Part shown: positions 17,212 through 25,585 of the stretch, piece after piece
How the letters are laid out: each line of letters begins with the position of its first letter
Position numbering within the stretch: position 1 is the first letter of the stretch
Assembly (NCBI RefSeq): GCF_006717075.1
Contig: NZ_VFQC01000001.1
Span: 2,093,501-2,157,500 of the forward strand
Length of the DNA: 64,000 nucleotides
From: Haloactinospora alba
GTDB taxonomy: Bacteria > Actinomycetota > Actinomycetes > Streptosporangiales > Streptosporangiaceae
Direction of reading: 5' to 3'
Notes under the pieces: generated by a model
The model's database searches: none
Told to the model about the DNA's origin: nothing
What the model saw: only the letters and a program-made list of their open reading frames with translations
Program-made: the position numbers and the translations under genes

Positions 17212-17306
17212 ACGCACCCGGACTACCGCTGCGCACACCCGGGGTATGCATGTTCCGCCTTCCCGTCCCTGGCAGTATGGCGGTGACGGTTCGTGAAGGA
17301 GCTCGA

Positions 17307-17909
17307 TTGTCGGATCATCGACTGCCACCAGGGCAGTATGTGCCACGCGAGCGGCCGGTTCTGCACTACGGTCCGGTCCCCCGTTTCCGCCCGCAGCAGT
17401 GGGATTTCCGGGTATACGGCATCACTGCCTCGCTCGGCGAGTTCCGGTGGTCCTGGCCGGAGTTCGACGCACTGCCGCGTACGGAGGTCGTGTCCGACTT
17501 CCACTGCGTTACCAGATTCACGATCCCGGGGATCCGCTGGTGGGGGGCACCCGCCGCGCACCTGACGGAGCTGGCTCCTCCCGACGGTTCGGTGACCCAC
17601 GTCATGGTCTGGGCCGAGTTCGGTTTCAGCGCGAACCTGCGCATCGACGACTTCCTCGCCGAGAACGTCGTGCTGGCCACCCACCGGGACGGGGAACGCC
17701 TGCCGCCCGAGAACGGGTATCCGGTACGGCTGGTCGTTCCGCACCTGTACGGCTGGAAGAGCGTGAAATGGGTGCGCGCCATCGAGTACCTGACCGCCGA
17801 CCGTCGCGGTTTCTGGGAACAGCGCGGATACCACAACATCGCCGACCCGTGGGCAGAGCAGCGTTACTTCTACCAGGAGGAGCCCGGGCAGGGCCCGCCG
17901 CTGGCATAG
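17307..17909 (+). CDS. Sulfite oxidase-family molybdopterin-binding oxidoreductase
   Basis: 200 aa, one oxidoreductase molybdopterin-binding (SUOX-fold) domain of the short cytoplasmic actinobacterial type. The Mo-ligating Cys67 is in EVVSDFHCVTRFT; SVTHVMVWAEFGFSANL, NGYPVRLVVPHLYGWKSVKWV and GFWEQRGYHNIADPW are the other family blocks. The physiological substrate is unknown. TTG 17307 is chosen because GAAGGAG lies 5 nt upstream; ATG 17277 in frame has no ribosome site. No dimerisation domain, haem or signal peptide is visible. It converges with macS. It needs Mo cofactor without added CMP, so the xdhC-mocA pair nearby need not serve it. Confidence 0.85.
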   Translation: MSDHRLPPGQYVPRERPVLHYGPVPRFRPQQWDFRVYGITASLGEFRWSWPEFDALPRTEVVSDFHCVTRFTIPGIRWWGAPAAHLTELAPPDGSVTHVMVWAEFGFSANLRIDDFLAENVVLATHRDGERLPPENGYPVRLVVPHLYGWKSVKWVRAIEYLTADRRGFWEQRGYHNIADPWAEQRYFYQEEPGQGPPLA

Positions 17910-17977
17910 CCACCGCGGGGCTACCGGAGTCGTGGCCGCGTGTTCCGGGAAGGTGCGACCGGCGCCCTGCTGCCGGG

Positions 17978-19126
17978 TCAGCGCGGGACGCACATCTCGA
18001 TCTCGGTCCCCTCCTGGGGTGCTGTCGTCACCGTGGTCCACCCGCCGAGGTCGCGGACGCGACCGCGGATCGACTGGGCGACACCGAGGCGCCCGTGCGC
18101 TGCGGCCTCCTCCAGACGCGCCTCGGACGTTCCGGGGCCCTCGTCCCGGACTGTCACCGTCACCCGGTCCCCCTCGTCCTCGGCGAGGATCCACACGCCG
18201 GTTTCCGGTGGGCAGTGCCGTCGGACGTTGTCCAGCGCAGCCTGCACGGCAGCGTCGACCTCCCGGGCGCGGGACGGTGGCAGCGGTACCCCCGTGGCGG
18301 GTGCCGACACCGTGACGCTGGTGGAGGCGTGCGCGCGCAGGAGGGAGCGCAGGTCCTCTTCCTCCGGCTCCGAGCGTGCGGCGGGGGTAGCGGGGGCCTC
18401 GGCTGTGGGAGGCTCCCGCTCCTGCATACCGACCAGGCTGCGCAGCTTCTCCTCCTGCTGGCCTGCCATACGCCCCAGTTCCGCCGTCTCCCCTCCGATC
18501 TCGAGACCGCGACGCTGCACCATCGCCAACACCTGCAGCACGGAGTCGTGTATGGAACGGGCCAGACGCTCGCGTTCGGCTGTCCTGGCCTCCATCTCGA
18601 CGGCCTGGGCGAACTTTCGCTCCGCCTGGGACATGTAGTGCGCCATGTAGCCCACGGCGTAACCGGCGAGGATGAGCAGCACAACACCACGTACCGTGGC
18701 GCTGGTCATCCCCGTGCCCAACGACACGCGCAGCGCGACGTCCACAACGCCGTACCCCAGCGCCACGGCCAGCGCCCCGCGGCGCCCGCAGATCACGGCG
18801 GTGGCCAGAGCCGCTCCGGCGAACCATGTGGCGGTGAGCGGGGGCGCCATCCGCACGTAGCTCGGTTCGACGGCGAACGCGGTCGCCCCCAGGCACCCGA
18901 ACGCGACCGTGAGGTCGGTAGCCAGGACCTCCCACCCCGTGTACCTGCGGCGCACGTACACGTGGCTGGAGAGAGCGGTCCACCCGGCCATGACGACCAG
19001 CACCGTCCACGCCAGCCAGGGACGGGCAAGCAGCTCGTGGTTCTGCGCGAGGAGGGCGCCCGCGTACAGCAGCGAAGCCGCGCGGAAGACAGCTATGCCG
19101 CGCCACAACGGAACATGGAAGCCCAT
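17978..19126 (-). CDS. MacS-type sensor histidine kinase
   Basis: 382 aa. The N-terminal half has about five to six membrane segments (VPLWRGIAVFRAASLLYAG onward). Then comes a dimerisation/phosphoacceptor helix with ERLARSIHDSVLQVLAMVQ (His in SIHDS) and a HATPase_c domain (AVQAALDNVRRHC N-box, VRDEGPGTSEARL, GRLGVAQSIRGRV). This matches the actinobacterial MacS family. These kinases usually lie next to a LuxR-type regulator (MacR); none is found here, so the partner must be elsewhere. Start uncertain: ATG 19126 (GAGGA about 11 nt upstream) or GTG 19177. It is downstream of a membrane protein gene on the same strand. Confidence 0.85.
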   Translation of the reverse strand: MGFHVPLWRGIAVFRAASLLYAGALLAQNHELLARPWLAWTVLVVMAGWTALSSHVYVRRRYTGWEVLATDLTVAFGCLGATAFAVEPSYVRMAPPLTATWFAGAALATAVICGRRGALAVALGYGVVDVALRVSLGTGMTSATVRGVVLLILAGYAVGYMAHYMSQAERKFAQAVEMEARTAERERLARSIHDSVLQVLAMVQRRGLEIGGETAELGRMAGQQEEKLRSLVGMQEREPPTAEAPATPAARSEPEEEDLRSLLRAHASTSVTVSAPATGVPLPPSRAREVDAAVQAALDNVRRHCPPETGVWILAEDEGDRVTVTVRDEGPGTSEARLEEAAAHGRLGVAQSIRGRVRDLGGWTTVTTAPQEGTEIEMCVPR

Positions 19127-19279
19127 GGGAATCAGTGTCCTCGCCGGCAGGGTGCTCCGTGTCTCTGCTGCGTCCACGGTTCCGGGAGAAACCGTACCGC
19201 TGGCACCGCAGCCGGCGCCCCACTGTGGGCGACACCGTCGCCGCCGGCCTTCTCCGGTGCCCGACGCCAGCGGCCCGTG

Positions 19280-20140
19280 CTACACCACGGCACCGTCGTC
19301 CGGCCCGTTGTCCCCGGACGGCCCGTCACCCATCCGGACCACCAGCACCACGAACCCGGCGATGAAGGCGGCGACGGAGCAGAACGCCAGCCAGCCCGGG
19401 AGCCGCTGCCCGAGCAGCATCGAGCCGAGTAGGAGCAGAGGCCCGCCGAGGAGCCCCGCCCATGCCAGCCTGCTGGTGGCGTCCCCTCTCGGGAAGGGCG
19501 GGGGCGGGGGCGGGACGAAGTGGTCGTCGCTGCCGCCGCTGTCGTCCGCAGCACGTTCCGCACGAACGCTGTCGGGCGTGTCCCGCGACGTGGTGTCACT
19601 GGCCGCGTCGGCGCCCCCGGGCGTCGTGTCCTCCTCGTCCGTTGCCACCGGAGATTCCTCCCCGGAGGCGGATATGTTCTCCGCGTCCGGCCAGACCGCA
19701 TCGTGGGCCGCGACGTCACTCTCGTAGAACCGCGCCACGAGCTCGGCCCACACGGCGTCGTCGGGGTCGCTCTCCTCGGATCCGGACTCCTCCCCGCCGG
19801 AAGGGTGCGTATCCGTGGTGGCGGTCCCGTCTCCCTCCGCCCTGTCCGCGGCCACCGACGTCCCGTCCGCGGTACCGGCCAGGTCGGGAAGCTCCGCGTG
19901 CAGCACCCGCTCGGCTTCCGCCTGTTCCCGGGCGTCGACGTAGAGACGGTCGCACTCCGGATGCCCCTGCGCCGGGTCCGTCTCGCGGTTCGACGGTTGC
20001 TCGACGTCGATCGGAACCGCGTAGGCGGCTATACCAGTGCGGCGCAGCGCGTCGAGCATGGCGTCGGCGCGGGATGGCGGAAGTGTGATGAGTGGAGTGT
20101 AGGCGTCCGCGGGCAGGCCGTTCTCCCGACGATCCGTCAT
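19280..20140 (-). CDS. Conserved hypothetical acidic membrane protein
   Basis: 286 aa, not assigned to a known function. Residues 1-90 form a small alpha/beta region (YTPLITLPPSRADAMLDAL, then CDRLYVDAREQAEAERVL) that resembles PII-like/DUF2007 modules found in actinobacterial membrane proteins. An acidic, low-complexity linker of about 115 residues follows, rich in Glu, Asp, Ser and Thr. A poly-proline stretch (FVPPPPPPFPRGD) then precedes two hydrophobic segments (WAGLLGGPLLLLGSMLLG and LAFCSVAAFIAGFVVLVV). It lies upstream of macS with about 150 nt between. ATG 20140 has no clear ribosome site. Confidence 0.7.
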   Translation of the reverse strand: MTDRRENGLPADAYTPLITLPPSRADAMLDALRRTGIAAYAVPIDVEQPSNRETDPAQGHPECDRLYVDAREQAEAERVLHAELPDLAGTADGTSVAADRAEGDGTATTDTHPSGGEESGSEESDPDDAVWAELVARFYESDVAAHDAVWPDAENISASGEESPVATDEEDTTPGGADAASDTTSRDTPDSVRAERAADDSGGSDDHFVPPPPPPFPRGDATSRLAWAGLLGGPLLLLGSMLLGQRLPGWLAFCSVAAFIAGFVVLVVRMGDGPSGDNGPDDGAVV

Positions 20141-20166
20141 CAGCTTTTCGGGCGTGCCGCTCCACC

Positions 20167-20481
20167 TCAGGCAGAGGAAACGCCCTCCTCCTTTCGGGTG
20201 GTGTAGGCGTGGCCGGCGACGCTCTGACGTAGGTGGATACGGCGGTTACTGGTCCGGTACGCGGTCCGCTGGCTGGCGGGTCCCGGCAGCGGGAGCGGTG
20301 GCACCGCACCCACCGGAGCTCGGGAGGCCGCACCACGGATACCGCCGGAGCGGGGAGTGTCTCCGGGCGCGGAGCGCCACGGGGGTGGCGGGGCAGCGGT
20401 ACTCACGCCCCCGGGCGCGCCCGAGGCACGAGGGGGTGCGCCTCCCGGCCCGCCGGGAGGCTGGGCGCGTACCGGAACCAT
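20167..20481 (-). CDS. Possible small Pro/Arg-rich protein
   Basis: A 104-codon frame from ATG 20481 with a good ribosome site (GGGAGG, 8 nt spacer). It ends 27 nt before the next gene on the same strand. The N-terminal two-thirds is Pro/Gly/Ala-rich and disordered. The last 35 residues (QRTAYRTSNRRIHLRQS and following) are basic and look more like real protein. Third-position G+C is lower than in neighbouring genes, so it may not be coding. No family recognised. Confidence 0.3.
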   Translation of the reverse strand: MVPVRAQPPGGPGGAPPRASGAPGGVSTAAPPPPWRSAPGDTPRSGGIRGAASRAPVGAVPPLPLPGPASQRTAYRTSNRRIHLRQSVAGHAYTTRKEEGVSSA

Positions 20482-21003
20482 CGATGCCGCCTCCCTTCGC
20501 GGTGGTTGGTGGTCACGGCGCAACCGGACCGTTTGTCCGACGAACGCTGGAGTCCGGTGCGGGTGTTCCCGCTACCCACTGTCGTCGTCGCCGTAATGCT
20601 GTGTGTGCCCGCGAACGGCCACTGTCGGCACTGGCCGCTCCTGTTGGTGAGGATACGTGCTGCCGGATGCGGCACCACATGGTCGTGCGGCTCGCGACGG
20701 AGCGCAGCGGACTCTGGTGACTGACGCCACATTTTCCGGTTTCCGGTCGCGCGCCGCGCTCCGCAGCCGGAGCACCGCGACGCCGCTGTCGCCGTTGCCT
20801 CCTCGGTACGTTCCCCAACGTGCACGGGGGAAGCCCGCCGCGCGGTTTCCCTCCCGGTTGCTGGCGGGACACGTGCGGGACCGCGCGTTGTGCCGTGAGG
20901 CTCGGCCAGCCTCGTACCCGCGGTTTCCCGCCGAACTTGGTGGTCGTTGCCATGCGATGCGAAGATGGCAAGGATTGTTCGTGGATACGGGGAGGCAAGC
21001 CGG
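20482..21003. other. 520-nt stretch without a recognised gene
   Basis: Between the doubtful small gene and plsC I see no convincing coding sequence, no tRNA and no strong hairpin; the open frames are Arg-rich noise. It is locally less GC-rich (for example 20560-20740) and should hold the plsC promoter. Confidence 0.5.
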
Positions 21004-21825
21004 GTGTTCTACTGGGTGGTCAAAGCAATCCTCGGGCCAGTGCTCGCGGTCCTGTGGCAACCGCGCGCGGAAGGAGTGGAGAACGTCCCCCGTCAGGGGC
21101 CGGCGATTCTGGTCAGTAACCACCTGTCGTTCTCCGACCACTTCTTCGGGCCGCTCCCCCTGCCCCGCAAGATCACGTTCCTGGCCAAGTCGGACTACTT
21201 CACGGGCAAGGGCGTCAAGGGGCTGTTCACGCGCCTGTTCTTCACCGGGGTCGGCCAGCTCCCCATCGACCGCTCCGGCGGCAAGGCCAGCGAGGCCGCG
21301 TTGCGCACCGCGCTGCGGGTCCTCAACCAGGGCAAGCTACTCGGGATCTATCCCGAGGGCACCCGCTCCCCCGACGGGAAACTGTACCGGGGGAAGACCG
21401 GCGTCGCCCGGATGATCCTGGAGTCGCAGGCACCGGTCATCCCGATGGCCATGATCAACGTCGACAAGATCATGCCCCCCGGGCGCACCGTTCCCAAACT
21501 GGGGGTGCGTCCCAAGGTCGTGTTCGGGAAACCGCTGGACTTCTCCCGGTATTACGGAATGGAGAAGGACCCGAAGATCCTGCGGGCGGTAACGGACGAG
21601 CTCATGTACGCCCTGATGGAGCTGTCCGGCCAGGAGTACGTGGACCGCTACGCCCAGTCGGTCAAGAGCGAACGCACCGCCGCCGCGAGGGAGGAGAGGA
21701 AGGAGCACACCAGCGAGAAGCGTGCTCAGCGGCGTAGCGAGCGGAAGGCGAGCCGGCGCGCCAGGAAGCGACGGGCCCGCGCCGAACGGAAACGCGACGG
21801 CTCCGGGTCGGGCACCGCCGAGTGA
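21004..21825 (+). CDS. 1-acyl-sn-glycerol-3-phosphate acyltransferase (PlsC family)
   Basis: 273 aa. It acylates lysophosphatidate or a related acceptor at the inner membrane face. The catalytic HX4D motif is NHLSFSDHFF near residue 40. The acceptor-binding IYPEGTRSPDG lies near 120, and VIPMAMINVDKIMPPG follows. A hydrophobic N-terminal segment (VFYWVVKAILGPVLAVLW) probably anchors it. The last 55 residues are a highly charged Lys/Arg/Glu tail. GTG 21004 was chosen because GGGGAGG lies 8 nt upstream. In M. tuberculosis the homologue at this place is, from memory, Rv2182c. Confidence 0.92.
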   Translation: MFYWVVKAILGPVLAVLWQPRAEGVENVPRQGPAILVSNHLSFSDHFFGPLPLPRKITFLAKSDYFTGKGVKGLFTRLFFTGVGQLPIDRSGGKASEAALRTALRVLNQGKLLGIYPEGTRSPDGKLYRGKTGVARMILESQAPVIPMAMINVDKIMPPGRTVPKLGVRPKVVFGKPLDFSRYYGMEKDPKILRAVTDELMYALMELSGQEYVDRYAQSVKSERTAAAREERKEHTSEKRAQRRSERKASRRARKRRARAERKRDGSGSGTAE

Positions 21826-21916
21826 GACGGCGCTGGGCTCTGTCCGGCTGGCGCTTGTCCTCCCGCGCGGGCACGCCCGGTGCCGCTCGCGGCGAACAGC
21901 GTCCGGCGAACAGGGC

Positions 21917-22318
21917 CTAGTGGGACCGGCCGCCTTCCCGGGGCGGGTCCTCTCCGGAGGCCGGGGAGGCCGAGCGCTGGTTCCGTTGCTCTTCCAGGGT
22001 CCGCTCCAGCACCCCCCATCCCTGGTTCAGCGCTGTGAACAACGTGCTTCCCGCCCGGAAGAGGTGGGTCGCGACCTCGGGTCCCGCGGTGCGCGCGATT
22101 CCGGCGAGCTGCTCCAGCGGCCGCTCCTGCTGCTCGGGCTGCTCGCGTCTGACGGCCTCCTCCCACACGTCCCCGCTGCTCTCGGCTCTGGTCGCCGGGC
22201 TGGAGGGGGAACGGCGCATTCCCGCGACGACCAGCTTGCGTTGCAGTGCCTCCGCCAGGTGCAGCGCGTCGTCGATGATGTCCTGCGACCCGTCGGTCTG
22301 GCGATCCTCGTCTACCAT
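21917..22318 (-). CDS. DUF5304 domain protein
   Basis: 133 aa from ATG 22318 (GGGAGA upstream), a soluble, largely helical protein of unknown function. The N-terminal region is QDIIDDALHLAEALQRKLVVAG, the middle is Ser/Glu-rich, and the C-terminal part GIARTAGPEVATHLFRAGS continues into LFTALNQGWGVLERTL. The tail is polar. Homologues lie near fadD or plsC genes in many actinobacteria. It diverges from the acyl-CoA ligase gene, with about 210 nt between the starts, and converges on plsC. Confidence 0.65.
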   Translation of the reverse strand: MVDEDRQTDGSQDIIDDALHLAEALQRKLVVAGMRRSPSSPATRAESSGDVWEEAVRREQPEQQERPLEQLAGIARTAGPEVATHLFRAGSTLFTALNQGWGVLERTLEEQRNQRSASPASGEDPPREGGRSH

Positions 22319-22531
22319 GGTCCTGATCTCCCGTCGCCTCGGCTGGACAGTGCTGGACGCGGCGCCCGCCGCCCTGGGAACGAGGATATCGGTACCGGCC
22401 GCGGCCCTCCCGCGTGTCAACCACCGGTCACCATCTCATACCGAACCGCTCGGTATCCTACCCGCGAGTAAGGAAAGTTGTTAGCGTCATCACGTCCCCT
22501 CGTCTACACCTCATACCCAGGAGCGAACATC

Positions 22532-24328
22532 GTGCGCGAGTACAGCCGCCCCGTGAGAGCCGAGATATCCTCCGACGCGCATCTGCCGGACACCGTCTTC
22601 GCACGCGTGGTTGAGGAACCCGACTCTGTCGCGCTCCGGCGCCAGGAGTCCGGCCAGTGGCACGACGTGACGTGGCGGGAGTTCGGCGACGACGTGGCAC
22701 GCACGGCCAAAGCCCTGATCGCGCTCGGTATCGAACACGGCGACCGGGTCGGCCTGATGTCGCGGACCCGCTACGAATGGACCGTCATCGATTACGCGAT
22801 CTGGTCGGCCGGCGCGGTCACCGTCCCCATCTACGAGTCCTCGTCCGCGGACCAGATCGAATGGATCCTCAGCGACTCCGGGAGCAGGGCCGTGTTCGTC
22901 GAGAAACCGGAGCACGCGGAACGCGTGCGTTCGGTGTGGGAGAGCCTCCCGGAGCTGGGCCACATATGGGAGATCGAAGGCGCAGGACTGCGGGAGTTCA
23001 ACGAGTCCGGTTCCGAGGTTGAGGACTCCACCCTGCGGGAGCGGCGCACGGCCGGAGACGTGAACGACCTCGCCACCCTCATCTACACCTCGGGAACGAC
23101 CGGCCGCCCCAAGGGGTGCGAGCTCACACACCGCAACCTGTTGTTCACCATCTACAACACAACGATGTACGGACCGCTGGAGGAGCTCTTCAGCGTCCAG
23201 GGCAGGTCCACCCTGCTGTTCCTCCCCCTGGCGCACTCGTTCGCCCGCATCATCCAGATCGGTTGTATCGAGTCCCGCACGGTGCTCGGCCACTTCCCGA
23301 CCACCGGCCCCGAACTCATCGACACGCTCGCGGTGTACAAACCCACCTTCCTGCTCGCCGTCCCCCGCGTCTTCGAGAAGGTGTACAACAAAGCCGAGCA
23401 GAAGGCCGTCTCAGAGGGGCGAGGGAAGATATTCAAGGCCGCGGCCGACACCGCGGTCGCCTACAGCCGGGCGATGAGCTCCGGCCGGGTCCCACTCGGG
23501 CTGCGTGTCAAGCACGCGGTCTTCGCCAAACTCGTCTACGGGAAGATCCTCTCCGCGGTCGGAGGACAGGCCAGCCACGCCGTGTCCGGCGGCTCGGCCC
23601 TGGGCGACCGCCTCGGCCACTTCTTCCGCGGTGTGGGACTGACCATCATCGAGGGCTACGGCCTCACGGAGACCTCCGCCCCCACCGCCGTCAACTCGCC
23701 GCAGGAGAACAAGATCGGCACGGTCGGCGCTCCCTTCCCCGGTGTGACCGTCCGGATCGCCGACGACGGCGAGGTGCTGTGCAAGGGCGACCACGTGATG
23801 CGCGGGTACTGGAACAACGAGAAGGCCACCAAGGAGGCCTTCGACGAGGACGGCTTCTACCGGACCGGTGATCTCGGGTCCCTGGACGAGGACGGCTACC
23901 TCAGCATCACCGGCCGGAAGAAGGAGATGATCGTCACCGCAGGCGGGAAGAACATCCCCCCGGCGGTACTGGAGGACCGGATATGCGGCCACGCGATCGT
24001 CAGCCAGTGCATGGTGCTCGGCGACGGCCGCAACTTCGTCTCCGCCCTGGTGACGATCGACCCGGAGGCCTACGAGTTCTGGCGCCAGAAGCACGGCAAG
24101 ACCGGTGACATCCCGGACATGGTCAACGACCCCGACCTCCTCGCCACTGTCCAGGAAGCCATCGACGACGCCAACGCGGCGGTCTCCCGCGCCGAGTCGG
24201 TGCGCAAGTTCACGATCCTCCCCCGGGACTTCTCGGAGGAGGGCGGCGAGATGACCGCCTCACTGAAGGTGAAGCGCCACGTGGTGGCCAAGCAGTACAG
24301 CGACGAGATCGAGGCGATGTACGCCTAG
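22532..24328 (+). CDS. Long-chain fatty acid-CoA ligase (FadD15-like)
   Basis: 598 aa AMP-forming acyl-CoA synthetase. Signatures in order: LIYTSGTTGRPKGCELTHRN (P-loop-like ATP motif, near residue 190), LFLPLAHSFARI, IIEGYGLTETSAPT (near 390), FYRTGDLGSLDEDGYLSITG and GRKKEMIVTAGGKNI, with the C-terminal lysine in EMTASLKVKRHVV. Such enzymes activate fatty acids for lipid synthesis or oxidation. GTG 22532 is chosen (AGGAG, 9 nt spacer). The gene order plsC ... fadD - pimB follows Rv2182c-Rv2188c of M. tuberculosis, where fadD15 is the counterpart. Confidence 0.93.
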   Translation: MREYSRPVRAEISSDAHLPDTVFARVVEEPDSVALRRQESGQWHDVTWREFGDDVARTAKALIALGIEHGDRVGLMSRTRYEWTVIDYAIWSAGAVTVPIYESSSADQIEWILSDSGSRAVFVEKPEHAERVRSVWESLPELGHIWEIEGAGLREFNESGSEVEDSTLRERRTAGDVNDLATLIYTSGTTGRPKGCELTHRNLLFTIYNTTMYGPLEELFSVQGRSTLLFLPLAHSFARIIQIGCIESRTVLGHFPTTGPELIDTLAVYKPTFLLAVPRVFEKVYNKAEQKAVSEGRGKIFKAAADTAVAYSRAMSSGRVPLGLRVKHAVFAKLVYGKILSAVGGQASHAVSGGSALGDRLGHFFRGVGLTIIEGYGLTETSAPTAVNSPQENKIGTVGAPFPGVTVRIADDGEVLCKGDHVMRGYWNNEKATKEAFDEDGFYRTGDLGSLDEDGYLSITGRKKEMIVTAGGKNIPPAVLEDRICGHAIVSQCMVLGDGRNFVSALVTIDPEAYEFWRQKHGKTGDIPDMVNDPDLLATVQEAIDDANAAVSRAESVRKFTILPRDFSEEGGEMTASLKVKRHVVAKQYSDEIEAMYA

Positions 24329-24335
24329 CCGCCTA

Positions 24336-24368
24336 CCCGCCCCGCCGTCGACCGGACGGCGGGGCGGG
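24336..24368. terminator. Bidirectional terminator between fadD and pimB
   Basis: Perfect 14-bp stem (CCCGCCCCGCCGTC at 24336-24349 with GACGGCGGGGCGGG at 24355-24368) and a 5-nt loop, in the 60-nt gap between two convergent genes. Confidence 0.75.
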
Positions 24369-24388
24369 GGTGGGGCCCCGACAACTCC

Positions 24389-25528
24389 TCAGTCGAGCAG
24401 GTCCGCCAAGCGCCGGGCTGTCGCCTCCCAGCTCCACTCTCGTTCGACCCACGCCCGGCCGCGCTCTCCCATCCCGTCGGCGGTTTCGGGATCGCCCAGC
24501 AGCCGGACCAGCGCGCGCGCTGTGGGGCCCGGCCGGTCCCCGTCCACGACCCTGCCGGTCTCGCCGTCGAGGACAGCGTCCGGAGCGCCGCCGGAGTTAC
24601 CGGCGACCACGGGAAGCCCGCTCGCCGACGCCTCCAGGTACACCATGCCCAGACCCTCGATATCCAGCCCGCCGTTGCGGCTACGGCACGGCATGGCGAA
24701 CACGTCACCCGCGGCGTAGTAGGCGGGGAGTTCCTGGTGGCTCGCGGTTCCCGCGAAGTGGACGCAGTCCTGCACCCCCAGTTCCCGCGCCAGTGAGCGC
24801 AGCCGCGCGCGGTAGGGGCCGTCTCCCACGATGAGCAGGGCAGCGTCGGGGATCTCCGCGCGCACCCGGGGCCACGCCCGGATGAGAGTGTCCTGGCCCT
24901 TGCGGGCCACCAGCCGGGAGATACACACGGCGACGCGCCGACCGGTGAGTCCGTGCCGCTGGCGGATCCGTTCTCCCCCCGACCGGGGGTGGAACCGGTC
25001 GGTGTCCACGCCCGGCGCGAGCTGGCGCATCCGCGCGGCGGCGTCCGGGGAGACGGCGCGGGCCAGCCTCCTGCGGGTGTACTCGCCCAGGTAGGTCACG
25101 GTGTCGCACTCGTCGGCGATACGGCGCAGCGCCTGCCGGGCTCCGGGCAGGAGCGACCATCCGGCTTCGTGTCCGTGTGTGAGCGCGACGACGCGCTCCA
25201 CCCCCGACCGGCGCAGCCCGCCGGCCAACAGGCCGAGGGGCGCCGCAGCGCCGAACAGCACCGAATCGCAGCCTTCCAGCGAGGCGATGCGCTGCGCGCG
25301 GCGCAGAACACGGGGGGTGGGGAGCAGCACGGATGTGTTCTCCCGGATCACGGGGAACGGCTCACCCGTGTCGTGCACCCGCGGGTCGCCCCGTGTGGCG
25401 GAGGTGGGAGTGGAGCAGTAGACCACCACCGAGCCGGGCGGTCGGCGCAGTGCGAGTTCGTGCACGAACTCCTGGATTCCGCCGGTTCGGGGTGGGAAGT
25501 CGTTGGTGACGATCAGTGTGGACGGCAC
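24389..25528 (-). CDS. pimB: GT4 mannosyltransferase, phosphatidylinositol mannoside synthesis (PimB')
   Basis: 379 aa GT-B glycosyltransferase of family 4. The N-terminal TLIVTNDFPPRTGGIQEFVH is typical of PimB', which adds the second mannose (alpha-1,6) to phosphatidylinositol monomannoside from GDP-mannose at the cytoplasmic membrane face. The donor-site block VCISRLVARKGQDTLI is near residue 200 and the EX7E motif is in DIEGLGMVYLEASASGLPV. Synteny (next to fadD and the NlpC/P60 genes, like Rv2188c) supports PimB' over other GT4 enzymes. The exact acceptor is inferred. Confidence 0.88.
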   Translation of the reverse strand: MPSTLIVTNDFPPRTGGIQEFVHELALRRPPGSVVVYCSTPTSATRGDPRVHDTGEPFPVIRENTSVLLPTPRVLRRAQRIASLEGCDSVLFGAAAPLGLLAGGLRRSGVERVVALTHGHEAGWSLLPGARQALRRIADECDTVTYLGEYTRRRLARAVSPDAAARMRQLAPGVDTDRFHPRSGGERIRQRHGLTGRRVAVCISRLVARKGQDTLIRAWPRVRAEIPDAALLIVGDGPYRARLRSLARELGVQDCVHFAGTASHQELPAYYAAGDVFAMPCRSRNGGLDIEGLGMVYLEASASGLPVVAGNSGGAPDAVLDGETGRVVDGDRPGPTARALVRLLGDPETADGMGERGRAWVEREWSWEATARRLADLLD

Positions 25529-25585
25529 GGGGCCGAGTCTAGGACCGGTTGGCGCTCCGGTGTGCTCGGCCCCGCGCGTCGGGTG

